Positions 1 through 8,916 of a stretch of 64,000 nt of DNA are shown piece by piece. The notes beneath the pieces are model-generated. The model searched no databases. It was given only the letters and a program-made list of their open reading frames with translations, and was not told where the DNA came from. Numbering within the stretch: position 1 is the stretch's first letter; each line of letters starts with the position of its first letter. The translations under genes were made by a program, and so were the position numbers. The stretch comes from Candidatus Andeanibacterium colombiense (GTDB lineage: Bacteria; Pseudomonadota; Alphaproteobacteria; Sphingomonadales; Sphingomonadaceae). The stretch spans positions 3,482,139 through 3,546,138 of the forward strand of contig CP119316.1 of assembly GCA_029202985.1 (NCBI GenBank). The letters are read 5' to 3'.

Positions 1-2
1 TC

Positions 3-926
3 GAGGGCCAGAATGTGCCCGGAGAGAACAACGGCTTTTCCGACAGCCGCGCATGGAACAGCCTGTCGCCCAAGGTGGCGCTGGCGTTCAAGCCGACCGT
101 GGACAGCAATCTCTACGCCAGCTGGACCCGCGGTTATCGCTCCGGCGGCTACAACCTCCGCATCACCCAGCCGGCGGCGTTCGAGCAGATCGCGGCCGAA
201 CTCGGCTCCCCTGCATTCGATCAGGAGCGGGTCGACAGCTTCGAACTCGGCGGCAAGTGGCAGCGCGGGATCCTGCGCCTGAGCGGTGCGCTCTACTGGA
301 TGGAGGTCGCCAATCTCCAGCGCGAGATCAACGTGCCTTCGCTGACCTCGGGCCTCGCCCAGTCGATCTACAACACCGCTGACGCCCGCATCCGCGGCGG
401 CGAGCTGGAAGCCACGCTGACCCCCGCCGGGGGTCTGACGCTCACCGCCGACCTTGGCTACACCGATGCGCAATACCGCAAGGTGTTCCTCGACCTCAAT
501 TCGGACGGGGTGATAAACGCGGCCGATCTCGCTCTTGCGCTGCCACGCGCGCCGAAATGGAGCTGGGGCGGCAGCGCGGCCTATGAGGCGGAGCTCGGCG
601 GGCTCGGCTCGCTCACCGCCAGCGCGTTCTTCCAGCACCGCAGCGCCTACGCCTATACTGACAACAACTGGGGCTACAATTCGGCCTCGGACCGGCTCGA
701 CGCAAGCCTTGCGTTGAAGCTCGCCGGTAGCGGGATCACCTTGACCGTGTTCGGCCGCAATCTGACCGACGCGGTCCAGTTCGGCGGCGACACGCAACTC
801 GCCTTCGCCGGCGGCGCCTATTCGGACGGCGACAACCGTCCGTTCGATCCGCACCCGGCCGCGGGGACCTTCTCGCCGCTCGACAAGGGGCGCGAGCTGG
901 GTGTCGGACTGAACTGGGACTTCTGA
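3..926 (+). CDS. TonB-dependent receptor, C-terminal part (5' end outside window)
   Basis: Outer-membrane TonB-dependent receptor, taking up siderophores or other large nutrients. Only the last 308 or so residues are present; the frame is open to the left edge, so signal peptide, plug domain and most of the barrel are missing. What is seen is the end of the beta-barrel: alternating aromatic strands such as NLYASWTRGYRSGGYN, the ERVDSFELGGK element, the FGRNLTD motif near the C-terminus, and a terminal Phe (NWDF) as expected for BAM-dependent outer-membrane proteins. An insertion containing LNSDGVINAAD resembles a dockerin or EF-hand-like calcium loop, which occurs in sphingomonad receptors. 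Substrate cannot be told. Confidence 0.92.
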   Translation, partial: EGQNVPGENNGFSDSRAWNSLSPKVALAFKPTVDSNLYASWTRGYRSGGYNLRITQPAAFEQIAAELGSPAFDQERVDSFELGGKWQRGILRLSGALYWMEVANLQREINVPSLTSGLAQSIYNTADARIRGGELEATLTPAGGLTLTADLGYTDAQYRKVFLDLNSDGVINAADLALALPRAPKWSWGGSAAYEAELGGLGSLTASAFFQHRSAYAYTDNNWGYNSASDRLDASLALKLAGSGITLTVFGRNLTDAVQFGGDTQLAFAGGAYSDGDNRPFDPHPAAGTFSPLDKGRELGVGLNWDF

Positions 927-995
927 TCGAGATGGACACCTCTTCAACTCCCGCCTAACCTCTCCTTAGCAAGCGAAGTTTTTGGAGCAGGCCGG

Positions 996-1502
996 ATGAC
1001 ACGCCGCGAGATGCTGGGAATGGCGAGCGTCGCCGTGGTGGCCGTCGCGCTCGGCGGAGGGATTTTCCTGAACCGCGACGAGGAGGACGACGAGCCCCCG
1101 TCAGGCGACTTTCCGGTGCGCAAGACCAAGGCCCAATGGCGCGCGCAGCTCGGCGCGGCTTCCTATGCGATCCTGCGCGAAGCGGGCACCGAGCCGCCCT
1201 ATTCGAGCCCGCTGCTGGAAGAGCATCGCCAAGGCATCTTCGCCTGCCTCGGCTGCGATACGCATGCCTTTGGTTCCGCAACCAAGTTCGACAGCCACAC
1301 CGGCTGGCCGAGCTTCTGGGACGTGTTGCCGAATGCGATCGTCAAGCGCACCGATCTCAAGATCGGCGTGCCCCGAACCGAGGTGCTGTGCAAGACTTGC
1401 GGCGGCCACCTCGGCCACGTGTTCGACGATGGTCCCAAGCCGACCGGACTGCGCTATTGCATGAACGGGCTGGCGCTGAAATTTCTGCCCGGGCTCAGCT
1501 GA
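996..1502 (+). CDS. msrB: Peptide-methionine (R)-S-oxide reductase with N-terminal export or anchor segment
   Basis: MsrB repairs methionine-R-sulfoxide in proteins. The 168-residue product has both zinc CxxC pairs (C84/C87 and C132/C135, the latter in CKTCGGHLGHVF) and the catalytic cysteine C155 in RYCMNG. The usual resolving cysteine of the SGCGWPSF motif is Thr102 (HTGWPSF), as in a large subgroup of MsrBs that use other recycling routes. The N-terminus TRREMLG followed by a hydrophobic stretch (about residues 8-24) looks like a Tat-type signal or membrane anchor, so it probably works in the periplasm; no clear AxA cleavage site is seen. A second, cytoplasmic-looking msrB lies at 57330-57812. 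Start follows a GGAG-like site. Confidence 0.93.
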   Translation: MTRREMLGMASVAVVAVALGGGIFLNRDEEDDEPPSGDFPVRKTKAQWRAQLGAASYAILREAGTEPPYSSPLLEEHRQGIFACLGCDTHAFGSATKFDSHTGWPSFWDVLPNAIVKRTDLKIGVPRTEVLCKTCGGHLGHVFDDGPKPTGLRYCMNGLALKFLPGLS

Positions 1503-1529
1503 GCCGGGCGCAATCGGGAGAATAGGAAG

Positions 1530-1757
1530 ATGGCCGAATTGCTAAATGGGGTGTTCCGCGCGGTGAGCAGCCTGCTGGGGCTGGCGATGATCGCATTCGG
1601 CGGCATCTGGATCCTCCAGGGCCTTGGCATCGCGTTCCTGAACAGCTTCATGGCGAACCAGATCCAGTGGTCGGTCTATGGCGTGTTGCTCGCGCTGGTC
1701 GGGATCGGCCAGGTCTGGTGGAGCAATACGCGCGAAAGCTATTATCGCGGCCGCTAG
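1530..1757 (+). CDS. Small two-helix membrane protein, unknown function
   Basis: Unrecognised 75-residue protein. Two hydrophobic segments are visible (about residues 12-32 and 45-62) separated by a short polar stretch (MANQIQW), ending in a basic Tyr/Arg tail. It sits 27 nt downstream of the exported msrB on the same strand, preceded by an AGGAAG ribosome-binding site, so it is probably co-transcribed with it. No function can be assigned from sequence. Confidence 0.65.
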   Translation: MAELLNGVFRAVSSLLGLAMIAFGGIWILQGLGIAFLNSFMANQIQWSVYGVLLALVGIGQVWWSNTRESYYRGR

Positions 1758-1818
1758 GTCTTTCATTCGGCCGATCAGTGCCTAGTTCCGGTACCAACCA
1801 GAACTGGAGCCTATCGCG

Positions 1819-2562
1819 ATGAAACTTACCGGCAACACCATCCTCATCACCGGCGGCGGCTCCGGCATCGGGCAGGCGCTCGCCTGGCGGTTCCACGATC
1901 TCGGCAACACCGTGATCGTCGCCGGGCGGGGCGAGGCGCGGCTGCAGGAAACCATCGCCGGGCGCGAGCGGATGCTCGCGCTGCAGCTCGACGTCGCGGA
2001 CAACGCCTCGGTCGACGCGGCGATCGAGAAGCTCAAGCGCGATTTCCCCGAACTCAACGCCGCGATCCTTTCGGCCGGGGTGATGACCCGGCAGGAACTC
2101 GGCACCGGCGGGACCATCGCCACTGCCGAGGAAGTGATCAACATCAACCTGCTCGGCACGATCCGGGTGGCCGAAGCGCTGATCCCCCTGCTTGCGGGCA
2201 AGCCCAATGCGGCGATCTGCACGGTCACCTCGGGGCTGGCTTTCACCCCGCTGCCCGGCGCGCCGGCCTATAGCGCGAGCAAGGCGGCGATCCATTCCTA
2301 CAGCCTGTCGCTGCGCCAGCGGCTCAAGGGCCAGGTCCAGGTGATCGAGATCGCCCCGCCGGGCGTCCAGACCGGCCTCACGCCGGGGCAGGAGACCCGC
2401 CAGGGCTATATGCCGCTCGATGCCTATATCGACGAGACGATGGGCAATTTCGAGCGCGAACCCGACGGCTATGAGAACCTCGTCGGCAACGTCCTGCCGC
2501 TTCGCTGGTCGGAGCGCGACGGGACCACCGACGCGATACTGGAGCGGCTGGCGAGCGTCTGA
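1819..2562 (+). CDS. Short-chain dehydrogenase/reductase (DltE-like SDR)
   Basis: NAD(P)-dependent oxidoreductase of the classical SDR family, 247 residues, the normal length. The cofactor motif TGGGSGIG is at residues 11-18, the catalytic Ser at about 138 (TVTSG), and the YSASK catalytic motif at 151-155. The usual NNAG motif is replaced by ILSAG at about 83-87, a divergence seen in the DltE-like subgroup. The Rossmann start KLTGNTILITGG and the PPGVQT segment after beta-6 fit that subgroup. Substrate unknown. The gene faces uvrB, with 34 nt between the two stop codons. GGAGC precedes the start. Confidence 0.9.
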   Translation: MKLTGNTILITGGGSGIGQALAWRFHDLGNTVIVAGRGEARLQETIAGRERMLALQLDVADNASVDAAIEKLKRDFPELNAAILSAGVMTRQELGTGGTIATAEEVININLLGTIRVAEALIPLLAGKPNAAICTVTSGLAFTPLPGAPAYSASKAAIHSYSLSLRQRLKGQVQVIEIAPPGVQTGLTPGQETRQGYMPLDAYIDETMGNFEREPDGYENLVGNVLPLRWSERDGTTDAILERLASV

Positions 2563-2596
2563 TCCGGGGCCCGAGCGGGAGTGAGGCGCCGCGCCC

Positions 2597-4786
2597 TCAG
2601 CGGCCCCACTTCCGCTGCGTCTTGCCGTAGCGGGTCTTGCGGGTGCCCGGCTTGCCCTCGTTGCTCCGCCCGACCAGCGGGGCGTGGGAGGGTTCGCCCG
2701 GGAGGCCGAGCTCGTCGGCTTCCAGCTTGCGGATCTCGTCCCTGAGGCGCCCGGCTTCCTCGAATTCGAGATCGGCCGCCGCCGCGCGCATCTTGCGCTC
2801 CAGCTCCTCGATATAGGCGCGCAAATTGTGGCCGACGAGGTTGTTGCGCCCGTCCTCCGCCTCGATCTCGACCAGCACACCGTCGCGGCTGGCGGTGTGG
2901 GCGACGATGTCCTGGATGCCGCGCTTGATCGTCTCCGGGGTGATCCCGTGCTCTTCGTTATAGGCGCGCTGCTTCTCGCGGCGACGGTCGGTTTCGGCCA
3001 TCGCGCGTTCCATGCTGCCGGTGATCCGGTCGGCATAGAGGATCACCTTGCCGTCGACATTGCGCGCGGCGCGGCCGATCGTCTGGACCAGCGAAGTTTC
3101 GGAGCGCAGGAACCCTTCCTTGTCCGCATCGAGGATGCAGACCAGCCCGCATTCGGGAATGTCGAGCCCTTCGCGCAGCAAATTGATCCCGACCAGCACG
3201 TCATACACGCCCATGCGCAGGTCGCGGATCAGCTCGATGCGTTCGAGCGTCTCGGTATCCGAATGCATGTAGCGCACGCGCAGTCCCGCCTCGTGCATGA
3301 ACTCGGTAAGGTCTTCGGACATGCGCTTGGTCAGCGTGGTGACGAGCGTGCGATAGCCCTTCTCGGCGGTCAGGCGGCACTCGTTGATGCAATCCTGCAC
3401 CTGGTCCTCGACCGGGCGGATTTCGACCGGCGGATCGATCAGCCCGGTCGGGCGGATCACCTGTTCGGCGAACACGCCGCCCGATTGCTCCATCTCCCAA
3501 TTGCCCGGCGTGGCCGAGACCGCGAAGGTCTGCGGGCGCATCGCATCCCATTCGTTGAAGCGCAGCGGGCGGTTGTCGATGCAGCTCGGCAGGCGGAAGC
3601 CGTATTCGGCGAGGGTAATCTTGCGCCGGTGGTCGCCCTTCGACATCGCGCCGATCTGCGGCACGGTCTGGTGGCTTTCATCGACGAACAGCAGCGCGTT
3701 CTCCGGCAGATATTCGAACAATGTCGGCGGCGGTTCGCCCGGCAGGCGGCCGGTGAGGAAGCGCGAATAGTTCTCGATCCCCGCGCAACTGCCGGTCGCC
3801 GCGATCATCTCAAGGTCGAAATTGGTGCGCTGTTCGAGCCGCTGGTGCTCGAGCAACTTGCCTTCCGCTTCCAGCTCCTTGAGCCGCTCGGTCAGCTCGA
3901 AGCGGATTGCCGCGGCCGCCTGCTTCATCGTCGGGCCGGGGGTCACATAATGCGAATTGGCGTAGACCCGCACCGTGTCGAGGCTCGCGCCCCTGGTTCC
4001 GGTCAGCGGATCGAATTCGCTGATCTCCTCGATCTCGTCGCCGAAGAAGCTGACCCGCCAGGCCATGTCTTCGTAATGGCTCGGGAATATCTCGAGACTG
4101 TCGCCGCGCACGCGGAAGCAGCCGCGGGTGAAGGCGGTATCGTTGCGTTTGTATTGCAGCGCCACGAGCTTGCGGATGATCTCGCCCTGATCGGTGGTCG
4201 CGCCCTTCTTGAGGTCGAAGATCATCGCCGAATAGGTTTCGACCGAGCCGATGCCGTAGAGGCAGGAGACCGATGCGACGATGATCACGTCGTGGCGTTC
4301 GAGCAGCGCGCGGGTGGCCGAATGGCGCATCCGGTCGATCGCCTCGTTCACCGAGCTTTCCTTCTCGATGTAAGTGTCGCTGCGGGGGACGTATGCCTCG
4401 GGCTGGTAGTAATCGTAATAGCTGACGAAATATTCGACCGCATTCTCGGGGAAGAAGCTCTTGAACTCGCCATAGAGCTGCGCGGCGAGGATCTTGTTGG
4501 GCGCGAGGATCAGTGCCGGGCGCTGCAGCGTCTCGATCACCTTGGCCATGGTGAAGGTCTTGCCGCTGCCGGTGACGCCGAGCAGTACCTGGGTCTTGTC
4601 GTCGAGCTTCGCGCCCGCGACGAGTTCCGCGATCGCGGCCGGCTGGTCGCCGGCCGGTTCGTATTCGGAGACCAGCTTGAACGGCTTGCCGCCCATCGCC
4701 TTCTCGGGCCGCTCGGGCCGGTGTGGGGTGAACGTGCCGGAGGTATCCGGCTCTTCAAGTCCGCGTCTGATCACCAATTCGGGCAT
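2597..4786 (-). CDS. uvrB: Excinuclease ABC subunit B
   Basis: UvrB is the damage-verifying helicase-like core of nucleotide excision repair, loaded by UvrA2 and recruiting UvrC. The 729-residue product has Walker A GVTGSGKT (about 70-77), the damage-clamping beta-hairpin around YYDYYQPEAYVP (about 123-134), the DESH helicase box, the GRAARN motif VI and a C-terminal UVR coiled-coil domain (YIEELERKM, EEAGRLRDEI) that contacts UvrC. The ATG at 4786 is chosen because it gives the N-terminus MPELVIRR and has a GGAG site five bases upstream; a frame extension to 4882 has no family similarity. A LexA box at 4803-4817 lies just upstream. The roughly 30-residue extension before the conserved FKLVSEYEPAGDQP is common in alphaproteobacteria. 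Confidence 0.98.
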   Translation of the reverse strand: MPELVIRRGLEEPDTSGTFTPHRPERPEKAMGGKPFKLVSEYEPAGDQPAAIAELVAGAKLDDKTQVLLGVTGSGKTFTMAKVIETLQRPALILAPNKILAAQLYGEFKSFFPENAVEYFVSYYDYYQPEAYVPRSDTYIEKESSVNEAIDRMRHSATRALLERHDVIIVASVSCLYGIGSVETYSAMIFDLKKGATTDQGEIIRKLVALQYKRNDTAFTRGCFRVRGDSLEIFPSHYEDMAWRVSFFGDEIEEISEFDPLTGTRGASLDTVRVYANSHYVTPGPTMKQAAAAIRFELTERLKELEAEGKLLEHQRLEQRTNFDLEMIAATGSCAGIENYSRFLTGRLPGEPPPTLFEYLPENALLFVDESHQTVPQIGAMSKGDHRRKITLAEYGFRLPSCIDNRPLRFNEWDAMRPQTFAVSATPGNWEMEQSGGVFAEQVIRPTGLIDPPVEIRPVEDQVQDCINECRLTAEKGYRTLVTTLTKRMSEDLTEFMHEAGLRVRYMHSDTETLERIELIRDLRMGVYDVLVGINLLREGLDIPECGLVCILDADKEGFLRSETSLVQTIGRAARNVDGKVILYADRITGSMERAMAETDRRREKQRAYNEEHGITPETIKRGIQDIVAHTASRDGVLVEIEAEDGRNNLVGHNLRAYIEELERKMRAAAADLEFEEAGRLRDEIRKLEADELGLPGEPSHAPLVGRSNEGKPGTRKTRYGKTQRKWGR

Positions 4787-4802
4787 GATGCTCCATATGG
4801 CT

Positions 4803-4817
4803 GTTCGCCTTGCGTTC
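4803..4817 (-). promoter_or_regulatory. LexA (SOS) box upstream of uvrB
   Basis: The sequence reads GTTC-N7-GTTC on the plus strand (GAAC-N7-GAAC in the direction of uvrB), the direct-repeat LexA operator known from alphaproteobacteria. It ends 17 nt upstream of the uvrB start codon, where a repressor would cover the promoter or transcription start. Two other perfect copies in the window also lie at gene starts. Confidence 0.8.
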
Positions 4818-4920
4818 CGCAATGGGGGCATTCCGCACGCGGGCGTTGGCAGCGAGGCGCAGGCTTGATACGATCCCGCCATCCCGCGGTTCCTTGCCGC
4901 GCCTCGTGAGGGGAGGTTCC

Positions 4921-5442
4921 ATGCGTAGCTCCGTTTTCATCCTGCCGTTTGCCGCGGCCATCGCGCTTGCCGGCTGCGGCAAGAAGGACGAGGCACCCGC
5001 CGGCAAGACGGGTGAGGCCGCACCCGCCGGCAGCGTCAGCACCGCGACGATCGGGCTGCGGCCCGGGCAATACGAAGCCACGATCGAGATGCTGGAGATG
5101 ACCATCCCCGGCATGCCCGCGGGCATGGCCAAGGAAATGGCCAAGCGGAACGGCCCGACCAAAATCTCCTATTGCGTGACCGAGCAGGAGGCCGCGCAGT
5201 CGGTCAAGCAGATGCTCGGCAAGGCGCAGACCGGCAATTGCAGCTTCAAGACCTACGACGTCAGCGGCGGCCACATCACCACCGAGATGGCCTGCAAGAA
5301 CCCCGACGGCACCGAAGGAACGATCAAGACCAGCGGCACCATCAGCAGCGAAGCGATGGACACGGTCGGCGAGATCGACTTCCCGGGGATGAAGTCCAAA
5401 ACCCACACGACCTTCAAGCGCGTGGGGGACTGCAAGGCCTGA
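4921..5442 (+). CDS. DUF3617 family lipoprotein
   Basis: Predicted lipoprotein of unknown function, 173 residues. The N-terminus MRSSVFILPFAAAIALAGC ends in a clean lipobox (LAGC, lipidated Cys19), so the mature protein should be anchored to a membrane. It is followed by a Lys/Ala/Gly linker (KKDEAPAGKTGEAAP) and a domain matching DUF3617: a start like GLRPGQYEATIEM, paired cysteines (SYC, GNCSF, MACKN, DCKA) and a GxWxxxx-like repeat of beta strands. The ATG at 4921 follows GGGGAGG. Read divergently from uvrB. Confidence 0.85.
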   Translation: MRSSVFILPFAAAIALAGCGKKDEAPAGKTGEAAPAGSVSTATIGLRPGQYEATIEMLEMTIPGMPAGMAKEMAKRNGPTKISYCVTEQEAAQSVKQMLGKAQTGNCSFKTYDVSGGHITTEMACKNPDGTEGTIKTSGTISSEAMDTVGEIDFPGMKSKTHTTFKRVGDCKA

Positions 5443-5583
5443 GCGCGTTTTCGCGCACCGCCGGATTTGGAAATGGCCCAACCGCGAACCGGCTCGGCGC
5501 CGAACGGAGACGAAATTCCGACAGTTTGATGACGGGATCAGTTTGTTCAGGCGTTTATAAGTCAGTTTGGTTACAGTGGCTCC

Positions 5584-6378
5584 ATGAGTGACATGAATCG
5601 TACTTATGGCAACCGTGCCGAGTCGCGGCATCCCCCGGACGGAACCGATCTGTTCGACGCGCTCAAGATGCGCGCCGCGCTGGTCAGTGAAACCCAGCCG
5701 AGCGGCGTCCACGGCCCGGCACTGAAGCATCTGTTCCGGGAGCTGCAATTCCTCACCAGCCCGCTGTGGAACACCCGCTCGCCGAGCGACATCGAAGCCG
5801 CCAGGGAAAAGCGCATCGTGATGCTGCTGCCCGGCTTCGGCACCCATCCCGCGCGGCTCAAGCGCATGGCGACCCATCTCGAAGCTGCCGGCCATACGGT
5901 CAAGCGCTGGGGGCAGGGGTTCAATTTCGGACCGACGCCGCAGAACTTCGAAGTGCTGTCGAAGCGCGTGCTCGCGCTGCACCGCCGCTATGGCGAGAAG
6001 ATCGTGCTGGTCGGCTGGAGCCTCGGCGGGATCTTCGCGCGCGAAGTCGCCAAGTGTCATCCGGAAGCGGTGGCCAAGGTCGTAACGATGGGTTCGCCCT
6101 TTTCCGGCAGCCCCAAGGCCAACAATGTCTGGCGGATCTATCATTTGATCACCGGCCATTCGGTGGAGAACCCGCCAGTGGTGGGCAATATCTCCGAAAA
6201 GCCCCCGGTGCCGACCGTGGCGCTGTGGAGCGCCTGCGACGGGATCGTGTCGCCGCGCTCATCCTGCGGCCGCCCGGGCGAGCGCGACAAGGCGGTAGCG
6301 CTGCGCTGCGGGCATCTCGGCTTCGCCTATTCCGACGAGGCGATCGAAACCGTGCTGCGCGAACTCGAAACTCTCTGA
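5584..6378 (+). CDS. Alpha/beta hydrolase (PGAP1/lipase-like)
   Basis: Serine hydrolase of 264 residues. The nucleophile elbow is GWSLGG (Ser146), with plausible acid Asp219 (SACDGIVSP) and base His244 (CGHLGF), so the triad is complete. LLPGFGTHP near residue 81 supplies the oxyanion region. The wording VVTMGSPFSGSPKANN after the nucleophile is typical of lipase-like hydrolases acting on esters. No signal peptide, hence probably cytoplasmic. Stand-alone gene; the next gene begins 130 nt downstream. Confidence 0.85.
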   Translation: MSDMNRTYGNRAESRHPPDGTDLFDALKMRAALVSETQPSGVHGPALKHLFRELQFLTSPLWNTRSPSDIEAAREKRIVMLLPGFGTHPARLKRMATHLEAAGHTVKRWGQGFNFGPTPQNFEVLSKRVLALHRRYGEKIVLVGWSLGGIFAREVAKCHPEAVAKVVTMGSPFSGSPKANNVWRIYHLITGHSVENPPVVGNISEKPPVPTVALWSACDGIVSPRSSCGRPGERDKAVALRCGHLGFAYSDEAIETVLRELETL

Positions 6379-6510
6379 CGCCGGTCGGCGGAATTCGGCG
6401 CTTCTTTCCGGGGCCGATGTGGCCCGCGCGAAACCCTTTTACTCCAACTCCGTTTCCGCTTGGCAGCGTCGCGCTTCCATGCAACATGTTGCGCTGCAGC
6501 ATGAGGGCAA

Positions 6511-7941
6511 ATGAGCATAACGCCTGACCCGAAGTTCGACGAGATGACGCAGGCCGACGGATCGATCCGGCCGGCTTACCGCGACTATGTTTCCTGGCTG
6601 GACGAGCAGGACCAGGCGCTGATGCGGCGCAAGAACGGCGAGGCCGAAAGCTTCTTCCGCCGCACCGGCATCACTTTCAATGTCTATGGCGAAGATGCGG
6701 GCGAGGAACGGCTGATCCCGTTCGATATGGTTCCGCGCATCATCACCGGCACCGAATGGCGCCGGCTGTCGCGCGGGATCGAGCAGCGGGTGCGCGCGCT
6801 CAACGCCTTCATGCACGATCTCTACCACCGGCAGGAGATCATCCGGGCCGGCCGCGTGCCGCAGCGCCTGTTCAGCAACAATGTCGCGTGGCTGCCCGAG
6901 ATGGTCGGCTTCAGCCCGCCGGGCGGGGTCTATACCCATATCGTCGGGATCGACCTGGTTCGCACCGGGCCGAACGATTTCATGGTGCTCGAAGACAATG
7001 CGCGGACGCCCAGCGGCGTTTCGTACATGCTCGAAAACCGCGAAACCATGATGGCGATGTTCCCCGAGCTGTTCAGCCGCATCCCGGTGCAGCCGGTGTC
7101 GGACTATCCGGCGCGGCTGGCCAAGAGCCTTGCCGCCTGCGCGCCCGCTGCGACGACCGGCCAGCCGGTGGTCGCGGTGCTGACGCCCGGGATCTACAAT
7201 TCCGCCTATTTCGAACATGCGTTCCTCGCCGACCAGATGGGCGCGGAACTTGTCGAAGGCAGCGACCTGCGCGTGGTCGACGGGCGGGTGCAGATGCGCA
7301 CCACCGCCGGCTACCAGCCGATCGACGTTCTCTACCGCCGGGTCGACGACGATTACCTCGATCCTTTGACCTTCAATTCCGAAAGCCAGCTGGGTGTGCC
7401 GGGGATCATGGACGTCTATCGCGCCGGCGGGATCACCATCGCCAACGCCCCCGGCACCGGGATCGCGGACGACAAGGCGATCTACAGCTTCATGCCCGAG
7501 ATCGTCGAATTCTACACCGGCGAGAAGCCGCTGCTGCCCAATGTCCCGACCTGGCGCTGCGCGGAGGCCGACAGCCTCGCCTATGTGCTCGACAACCTTG
7601 CCCAGCTGGTGGTGAAGGAAGTCCACGGTTCGGGGGGCTACGGCATGCTGATCGGGCCGACCTCGTCGAAGCGCGAGATCGAGGCGTTCAGGGCCAAGCT
7701 CAAGGCGCGGCCGGAAAACTACATCGCGCAGCCGACGCTGGCGCTGTCGACCGTGCCGATCTTCACCCAGGCCGGGCTCGCCCCGCGCCATGTCGATCTG
7801 CGGCCGTTCGTGCTGGTTTCGCCCGACCGGGTCGATATCACCCCGGGCGGCCTGACCCGGGTCGCGCTCAAGAAGGGTTCTCTGGTGGTCAATTCCTCGC
7901 AAGGCGGCGGGACCAAGGACAGCTGGGTGCTGGACGACTGA
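6511..7941 (+). CDS. Circularly permuted ATP-grasp protein, Anbu operon
   Basis: Member of the circularly permuted ATP-grasp family (CP_ATPgrasp, formerly DUF404/DUF407), enzymes inferred to form peptide or amide bonds using ATP. Length 476 residues is usual. Recognisable blocks are the helix RRLSRGIEQRVRALNAFMHD (about 86-105), the core THIVGIDLVRTGPNDFMVLEDNARTPSGVSY spread over about 147-177, and the C-terminal GGGTKDSWVLDD. It is the first gene of a tight four-gene run with alpha-E, transglutaminase and Anbu-protease genes. Known neighbourhoods of this type are thought to couple peptide ligation with peptide cleavage, but the substrate is not established. Confidence 0.93.
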   Translation: MSITPDPKFDEMTQADGSIRPAYRDYVSWLDEQDQALMRRKNGEAESFFRRTGITFNVYGEDAGEERLIPFDMVPRIITGTEWRRLSRGIEQRVRALNAFMHDLYHRQEIIRAGRVPQRLFSNNVAWLPEMVGFSPPGGVYTHIVGIDLVRTGPNDFMVLEDNARTPSGVSYMLENRETMMAMFPELFSRIPVQPVSDYPARLAKSLAACAPAATTGQPVVAVLTPGIYNSAYFEHAFLADQMGAELVEGSDLRVVDGRVQMRTTAGYQPIDVLYRRVDDDYLDPLTFNSESQLGVPGIMDVYRAGGITIANAPGTGIADDKAIYSFMPEIVEFYTGEKPLLPNVPTWRCAEADSLAYVLDNLAQLVVKEVHGSGGYGMLIGPTSSKREIEAFRAKLKARPENYIAQPTLALSTVPIFTQAGLAPRHVDLRPFVLVSPDRVDITPGGLTRVALKKGSLVVNSSQGGGTKDSWVLDD

Positions 7942-7957
7942 TGCCCGGGAATCGCTC

Positions 7958-8902
7958 ATGCTAGGCCGTACCGCCAACTCTATCTTCTGGATGTTCCGCT
8001 ATCTCGAGCGGGCGGAGAATACCGCGCGCCTGCTCGAAGCCGGATCGCGCATGGCGCTGATCCGCGGGGCGGACGCGGCGAACGAGGAATGGCGCTCGGT
8101 GATCGTCACGCTTGGCGAACAGCGCGCCTTCGAGGCCTGCCATTCGGAATATTCGGGCACGACGGTGTGCAATTTCGTGCTGCGCGAGAAGGAAAATCCG
8201 CAGAACGTGCTGGGCATGATCGAGGCGGCGCGCAGCAATGCCCGCAGCGCGCGCACCTCGATCACCGCCGAGGTCTGGGAATCGGTCAACGAGGCGTGGA
8301 TGACCCTGCGCGGCATATTGCAGCGCCCGGTGCGCGAGGCGATCCTCGGCCCGGTGCTCTCGGCGATCCGGCGCGAGGCGACCCATGTGCGCGGCGCGAC
8401 CTACGGTTCGATGCTGCGCAACGAAATCTACCATTTCTCGCGCTGCGGGACCTATCTCGAACGGGCCGACAACACCGCGCGGATCCTCGGGGTCAAATAT
8501 TACCTGCTGCTGCCGTCGCTCGCCTATGTCGGGTCGAGCCTCGACACCGGCCAGTGGGACACGGTGCTGCGCTCGCTTTCGGCCGAGCGCGCCTATCGCT
8601 GGCTCAACGCCGGGCACATGGATCCGCGCGGGATCGCCGAGTTCCTGATCCTCGACCATCGTTTCCCGCGCAGCCTGGCCTTTTGCTACGATGCGCTGCG
8701 CGGCAATCTCGCGGCCCTGGCCGAACTGCACGGCGACCGGGGCGAATGCCACTCGCTGATGCGTGATGCGGACCGGTCGCTGAGCGAGGCGACGATCAAG
8801 TCGATCTTCGACAACGGGCTGCACGAATTCCTCGTCGATTTCATCGCCGGCAACCAGGCGATCGCCGGTGCGATCGCCCGCGATTACCGCTTCATCGACT
8901 GA
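7958..8902 (+). CDS. Alpha-E domain protein, Anbu operon
   Basis: All-helical alpha-E family protein (formerly DUF403), 314 residues, of unknown biochemical role. Its N-terminus MLGRTANSIFWMFRYLERAENTARLLE is the family signature, with a second ERADNTARI repeat at about residues 168-176 in YLERADNTARILGVKYYLLLP. It begins 16 nt after the ATP-grasp gene, and in many genomes the two are partners or even fused. Inference: a scaffold or regulatory partner of the ligase. Confidence 0.92.
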   Translation: MLGRTANSIFWMFRYLERAENTARLLEAGSRMALIRGADAANEEWRSVIVTLGEQRAFEACHSEYSGTTVCNFVLREKENPQNVLGMIEAARSNARSARTSITAEVWESVNEAWMTLRGILQRPVREAILGPVLSAIRREATHVRGATYGSMLRNEIYHFSRCGTYLERADNTARILGVKYYLLLPSLAYVGSSLDTGQWDTVLRSLSAERAYRWLNAGHMDPRGIAEFLILDHRFPRSLAFCYDALRGNLAALAELHGDRGECHSLMRDADRSLSEATIKSIFDNGLHEFLVDFIAGNQAIAGAIARDYRFID

Positions 8903-8916
8903 CCCAGACAGGACCC

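Noticed and set aside
2684..4909. Long plus-strand frame over uvrB
   Set aside because: Antisense shadow of uvrB: it is open only because of high GC, has no ribosome-binding site, and its translation has no recognisable motifs.
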